From assembly GCA_000697335.1 (NCBI GenBank), contig JNEM01006237.1, forward strand, positions 1 to 14,165: 14,165 nt of DNA, read 5' to 3'. Numbering within the stretch: the first letter of the stretch is position 1; the number at the start of each line of letters is the position of its first letter. The notes beneath the pieces were generated by a model that did no database searches, was not told the DNA's origin, and saw only the letters and a list, made by a program, of their open reading frames with translations. Positions 9,784 through 14,165 of this stretch are shown piece by piece. The stretch is from Conidiobolus incongruus B7586 (Eukaryota; Entomophthoromycota; Entomophthoromycetes; Entomophthorales; Conidiobolaceae). Made by a program: the position numbers and the translations under genes.

Positions 9784-10671
9784 CCAACATTATTGTAAAC
9801 ATTTCCATCAGCAGGTATTTTTAATTTATTTAGAGTTATTATTCCAAGTTAAGAAATATCATTATTTTTATTTTTACCATTATTATTTTGATAAAACAAT
9901 GAAAATTTATATTAAACTAAGAATATAGTGATTAAATATTATGTAATATTTTTATTTTCAATTTAAATAAATATGATTATTATCAGTATATTGCAGAATT
10001 TAATCAATTTTTTAACTGAATTCTTAAGTATAATTATTTTCAAATGAATATCAACTGAGATTAATAATCTTACTAGAATAAATAATTGAAAACAACTTAA
10101 TTATAGATAATAATATTAATTTATATTTTATTTAATTTCAATTTAAATAATCTTACTCAATATACTAATAAATTTTAATATATCTAAATAAATTTAAAAA
10201 ATTAATTTTCACATTGATAAAATCATACAATTCAGTTATAAATTATTATTTATTTTCTAATTTTAATTTTGAATTATATATATTTTATACAAGACAAAAT
10301 TACGAATAAATGTCATGGAATATTAAAAATAATATTTGATATATATAATTTCATAGGGTTTAATTGTAAAGTCTTAATATTCTTTCAAATTATTAGAATA
10401 TTAATTTTTAATTATAACTAATTAGGCTCAAATCAATCAATAATAAAATCATTTGACTTTTTTAACAAAATTAATTTAGTTGAATTAGTTTTTTATTTTA
10501 AGATATTTCATATAATTGTAATATTTGAATCAATTTAAATTTCATTTTTTTAAGTTAAAAAAAATTTAATAATACCATAATTGTTTTTTACTATTTGAAT
10601 TATTATAAAATTTCATATTAATCTCAAACTTAAAAAAGAATTATAAAAATTTAAATTTAATTTTTTTAATA
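9784..10671. other. AT-rich intergenic region upstream of the Dib1-like locus
   Basis: This is extremely AT-rich with no usable open frame. AATAAA at 9966-9971 might end the preceding transcript. No full CCCATA motif occurs here; the nearest is ACCATAA at about 10574-10580, roughly 100 nt before the presumed Dib1 ATG. A weakened promoter motif would fit a decaying gene. Confidence 0.45.
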
Positions 10672-11413
10672 ATGGTAAATTTAATAATAATATCTATTAA
10701 AAAAATTAATTAATTAATAATTAAATTTTTAGTCTTATTTACTCACTTGATAAGTGGTAATTTATTTACCTAATTATTTTAAAATATGACTAATACAATA
10801 TTCAACTATAACAGAATTACGCTGACTTCAAATTATTATGTTCGATTTTAATATTTACGTTGGCAAGTCGACCAAGCTATCATAACTGGAAAAGAACGAG
10901 TAGTAGTGATTCGATTTGGTCACGATTGGGTAGTATTCAATACTTATTGAATTATTATACTATATATTAATTATTATTGTTAGGATCCTACATGTGAGAA
11001 AATGGACGAAATATTATATAAGGCAACCGAAAGAGTTAAAAATTTCACTGGAATTTGTTTGGTCGATATTTCAGACGTACCTGATTTTGATAAGGTATTC
11101 ACTATATTCATTATTAAATATTATCGATTATTAATTAATAATATTTAGATGTATGAATTATACGACGACTATACCACGATGTTCTTCTATCGTAACAAAC
11201 TTATTATGATTGATTTGGGACTGGTAACAATAACAAAATTAATTGGACTTTAAATGATAAACAAAAAATGATTGATATTATTGAAACAGTTTATAAAGGT
11301 GCTAAAAAAGGTAATTGACACATTATTTATTGCTATTATAATATTAGTTTTATATATTAGGACGCGGTCTAGTCGTATCACCTAAAGATTATTATACCAA
11401 ATACAAGTATTAG
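10672..11413 (+). pseudogene. DIB1: U5 snRNP protein Dib1/DIM1 (TXNL4A) gene with two frame disruptions
   Basis: Dib1 is a thioredoxin-fold protein of the U4/U6.U5 tri-snRNP in the nucleus, needed before spliceosome activation. Segments: ATG 10672-10674 (tentative), 10733-10756, 10859-10929, 10984-11094, 11149-11310, 11361-11413. They match Dib1 from WQVDQAI through RVVVIRFGHDW, DPTCEKMDE, VPDFDK, MYELYD, TGNNNKINW and GRGLVVSPKD to the usual C-terminus. Coding length is 424 nt against 429 in the human gene. Four nt are missing in exon 2 (SYLL then HLISG in another frame) and one in DLG-TG (near 11220), after which frame 0 meets TAA at 11251. The intron before 10859 ends AC, not AG. Other introns are normal GT-AG (50-58 nt). 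Position 79 of the human protein, a Cys, is Tyr here, unusual for so conserved a family. It could be a pseudogene, an assembly error, or a gene using -1 frameshifting at TTTGGGA (11214-11220). Family identity is sure; the status is not. Confidence 0.8.
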
Positions 11414-12634
11414 ATTTATTGGTATTGTACAATTTACTATTACTGTTGTCACTTGTAAATACATATCATTACTTATCATTTAAGCGTTTCTTATTATAGT
11501 TAACTTTCAAATTTTTCATTTGCATTTTCTCAATACTATATTATTTTATTTGGTATAATTTAAAATATTAATTTGATTGATTGAATTTGGTCAGCTAGTC
11601 TTTAAAGGTATAGAATTTAGAGTTAATTATCCCCAATTTTCACATTTTTATTTGCAAATTTACCTTTTACTTGAATATTAAATCTAAATAATAAATCACT
11701 ACTAAATATATTATATGTATTAAAATATATAAAAACAAATATTATCTGTGATTATGATATATTTAATTAATTATAACTTATAACAGTAAAAGTTGAGTAA
11801 CATTTATATTTGATTTTTTTGCTAAGTATTTATTTATATATTATTGTTTGTACTTTAAAATTATCATTCTTAATTTAAGAATATTATTTTTCAAATTAAT
11901 GGGCTTCTACTAAATAATATATTAATTACAATCAATATATAGAAATCATAGTACGAAATAATATATTACAAAATCTATTTATAATTTAAAATTATAACAT
12001 TAGCAATATGAGAAAAATTCAATTTTGTTTCAAATCGATTGTCATTGAATCTTATCTTCAAAGTCAAATCAGAAATCATATTAACCATGTTGGATTAAAA
12101 ATTAAGTTATAAAATCCAATTTAATAGTGTTATTGATACTAATTAAATATATAATATTTATTCAAAGATATCTTTAATTATAAATTGAAATATTCAACAA
12201 TAATTGATTTGGAATTATTTGTATTAATGATTCAAATTGTTTTATGTTTATCCTCAAATTTGTTGATCCTAATAGATTAGATACATGTATTGAGTTGAAA
12301 ATGAATATTATACTTAATGTATAATATATAACAAAATTGAAATTATACTAATAAATTTTATAATACAAATTTAATCTTATCTGATAAAATACTTATATAA
12401 TTTATTTTACACAATATCCAATTTAAATTTACATTATTTATAAATTTGAATAAAATAATTTGAAATTCAAAAAATTATAATAATCCCATAACTTTAATTG
12501 AAACTACTAATTAATAAATGTAAAAAATTAATACTGTACGACTCCCTCTTAACACCAGTTGGTAAACTTTAGATTCTAAACGGAAAATATCGCGTTTTTG
12601 AGTCTATAAACAAATTCACCTCCATAAATCCAAT
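11414..12634. other. Intergenic region and promoter side of eS10
   Basis: This is AT-rich throughout, with no coding stretch seen. The last 100 nt (about 12536-12634) are clearly GC-richer, with a pyrimidine tract ACTCCCTCTTAACACC, and are probably the eS10 5' UTR. The CCCATAA motif of eS10 lies at 12485-12491. Confidence 0.5.
12485..12491 (+). promoter_or_regulatory. CCCATAA motif upstream of eS10
   Basis: CCCATAA lies 150 nt upstream of the eS10 ATG and about 55 nt upstream of the pyrimidine tract that may mark the transcription start. The 22 nt ending here (12470-12491) match 458-479 with one mismatch. It is a candidate core promoter element. Confidence 0.33.
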
Positions 12635-13084
12635 ATGTTGATCTCTAAGCAAAACAGAAAAATCATCTACGAAAACCTTTTCAAGGAAGGTGTTTTGGTT
12701 GCCAAAAAGGACTACAACTTGCCCCGTCACCCCACCCTTAAGGTCTCCAACTTGGAAGTTATCAAAGCTTGCCAATCTTTGAACTCCCGTGGTTATGTCA
12801 AGACCCAATTCTCTTGGCAATACTACTATTACTCTTTGACCGATGAAGGTATCAACTACTTGAGAGAATACCTCCATCTCCCTGCCGAAATTGTTCCCGC
12901 CACTCACAAGAAGGTTACCCGTACCTCCGCTCCCCGTGCTGGTGGTCGCGATTGGGATGGTGAACGTGCTCCTCGTGGAGATCGTGAAGATTACCGTGGT
13001 GCCAAGAAGGAAGGTGCTGCCGGTGATTTCCAACCTCAATTCCGTGGTGGAAACAACCGTGCTGCTGCCAACACTGAAGCCTAA
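12635..13084 (+). CDS. RPS10: 40S ribosomal protein eS10
   Basis: This encodes the 149-residue eS10, a eukaryote-specific protein of the 40S head near the mRNA entry side. The start MLISKQNRK matches the family N-terminus. The S10/plectin winged-helix domain covers about residues 3-95, with the conserved [24 protein letters not shown] and [18 protein letters not shown] blocks. The tail (about 96-149) is basic and Gly/Arg-rich, with RAPRGDRED and PQFRGG, as in fungal eS10. The length is normal and there is no coding intron. Codons are strongly C-ending and GC-rich, unlike the neighbouring genes, fitting high expression. The upstream 100 nt hold a pyrimidine tract and the CCCATAA motif; the 3' UTR holds AATAAA and a good intron signature. 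The long antisense frame over this gene is a codon-bias shadow. Confidence 0.97.
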   Translation: MLISKQNRKIIYENLFKEGVLVAKKDYNLPRHPTLKVSNLEVIKACQSLNSRGYVKTQFSWQYYYYSLTDEGINYLREYLHLPAEIVPATHKKVTRTSAPRAGGRDWDGERAPRGDREDYRGAKKEGAAGDFQPQFRGGNNRAAANTEA

Positions 13085-13095
13085 TTGTGTATAGG

Positions 13096-13101
13096 AATAA
13101 A
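13096..13101 (+). terminator. Putative poly(A) signal of eS10
   Basis: AATAAA, within AATAAATAGC, starts 12 nt after the eS10 stop codon. The same ten bases overlap the stop of eIF5A copy 1 on the minus strand. It lies just before the candidate 3' UTR intron at 13118. Confidence 0.4.
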
Positions 13102-13117
13102 TAGCTTTCAGAGTTAG

Positions 13118-13166
13118 GTAAAAGCTAATCGATACTAACCACCCTAAATTTTACTCTCCGTATTAG
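13118..13166 (+). other. Candidate 49-nt intron in the eS10 3' UTR
   Basis: The segment begins GTAAAA, contains TACTAAC at 13133-13139 and ends TATTAG, with the branch A about 28 nt from the acceptor. Its length matches the 49-63 nt introns seen in neighbouring coding regions, and its branch site is the best in the window. The donor is 34 nt after the stop codon, within the distance usually tolerated by nonsense-mediated decay. Splicing itself is inferred. Confidence 0.45.
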
Positions 13167-14165
13167 ATTATTTCGGCACACCTATACACACTCAACTCAA
13201 TTCCATTTATTATTATTATAAATCATATCAGTTAACTTACCCAAAATACACTACCCTTTTAGGAAAAACTAACCTCAAATTCTTTAATAGATTTATCTGA
13301 ACTTTTAATCTCTTAATTGATCTTGCTCTACATTGGACTTAATTCACTATTTCAGCTTATTTTTATTACTAGTTATATTTTTGGGCTTTAATTAATGGGG
13401 TATTTTTATTTTGGACCTTTTTGGTAACATTTTACCTTCCAAAGAATTGATCTTTTTCGAAATCAACATTTATTTAATATTTGATTGTGTTACAAGAATC
13501 AATTACTTCTAGATTCGCATATTTTTGCTATTCTCACTTTGATATTAGGTTGAGCACACTTTTTCAATATAATTATCAGTTTTTGTTCTCATTATCCTAC
13601 CCCAGTTTTAATTTCAAATTGCTTTCTCTAACTTTGGTGGTTTATAATCCTCAAAACAGCTCTTATACTTTTAACTTTTGATTTTTCAACACATATTTTG
13701 AAGTTCAATTTTATCATTTTAATTTTATATTCTAAAATATTATTCCTTATATATTTTGAATTTACTAATATTGTTTACTTGCATACTTATTATGTTTTGT
13801 TTACTTAACATTGTTGTAATTATATAGTATCATAATATTCTGATTATATTTATTTAATAAATTTTAACTATTATTTACTTTCAATGTTTTATATTATATC
13901 TAATTTTGATTATGATTTGGATTTTTATTATTCATATAATTTTACTTTTTTTTCTTTTATTAGTACAATATTAACATTATAAAATTATTTTTAAATCTCA
14001 TATTCTAATTAAATTTTCAATTTGTCATATTTGAAAATATATATCTAATTAATATAATATAATAAATAATAAAAATTATTAACTTATATTAAAGATTTTT
14101 ACCAATATTTTATACTTTGTTTATAAAGAAATTAATATATTTTATTATTTGAAAATTTTTTTTTA
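13167..14165. other. Pyrimidine-rich downstream region of eS10
   Basis: The plus strand is notably T- and C-rich with few purines over roughly 13170-14000, then becomes plain AT-rich. A 66-codon open frame (13481-13681) shows no domain and reflects the base skew. No tRNA, ncRNA or further gene was seen to the window edge. Confidence 0.5.

Noticed and set aside
11224-11297. An alternative intron (GTAACA...AAAG) that would skip the frame break in the Dib1-like gene.
   Set aside because: It would delete the conserved NNNKINW to ETVY block and does not restore the C-terminal frame.
12569-13039. A 156-codon antisense open frame over eS10.
   Set aside because: It arises from the codon bias of eS10, which matches its family fully; the antisense product resembles nothing known to me.
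13481-13681. A 66-codon open frame downstream of eS10.
   Set aside because: The Phe/Leu/Ser/Tyr-rich product simply reflects the T/C skew of the region.
1-14165. Search for tRNA, rRNA, CRISPR arrays, transposon ends and virus-like elements.
   Set aside because: No B-box-like tRNA core, regular spacer repeats, long terminal or inverted repeats, or transposase, integrase or polymerase motifs were seen by eye. Very diverged elements could be missed.

Overview
This is a eukaryotic nuclear window with very AT-rich intergenic DNA. Genes carry many short GT-AG introns (mostly 49-63 nt) and use standard stop codons. The eIF5A and eS10 proteins read, from memory of those families, closest to fungal versions. 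A low-GC, early-diverging fungus is my best guess; this is an inference and was not tested by search. No transposon, virus-like element, tRNA, rRNA or CRISPR array was recognised.

Layout, left to right: two intronless eIF5A genes in tandem on the minus strand (1163-1630 and 3109-3576); then four plus-strand loci. These are a ten-exon DEAH-box RNA helicase of the DHX33/Dhr2 type (5547-8074), a five-exon gene for an unrecognised 335-residue low-complexity protein (8536-9783), a damaged or very unusual U5 snRNP Dib1/DIM1 (TXNL4A) gene (10672-11413), and an intronless ribosomal protein eS10 gene (12635-13084). All named genes act in RNA or translation: ribosome assembly or rRNA processing (helicase), the 40S subunit (eS10), translation elongation (eIF5A) and splicing (Dib1). 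This looks like ordinary housekeeping clustering rather than an operon-like system.

Points that stand out: (1) the two eIF5A coding regions differ at only 3 of 468 bases, all silent, while the flanks are unrelated right up to the start and stop codons, which suggests gene conversion. (2) The Dib1 gene keeps its introns and most of its protein but has a 5-nt coding deficit in two places and an AC in place of an AG splice acceptor. One of the two shifts falls exactly on a TTTGGGA slippery heptamer, where a -1 slip would restore the conserved protein. (3) A CCCATA(A/T) motif lies on the sense strand 92-180 nt upstream of four of the start codons and is a candidate core-promoter element. (4) A near-perfect 49-nt intron with a TACTAAC branch site lies in the 3' UTR of eS10.

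The translation genes use C-ending, GC-richer codons, whereas the helicase and the unknown gene use A/T-ending codons, consistent with high expression of the former. Everything between genes is AT-rich with little recognisable content.
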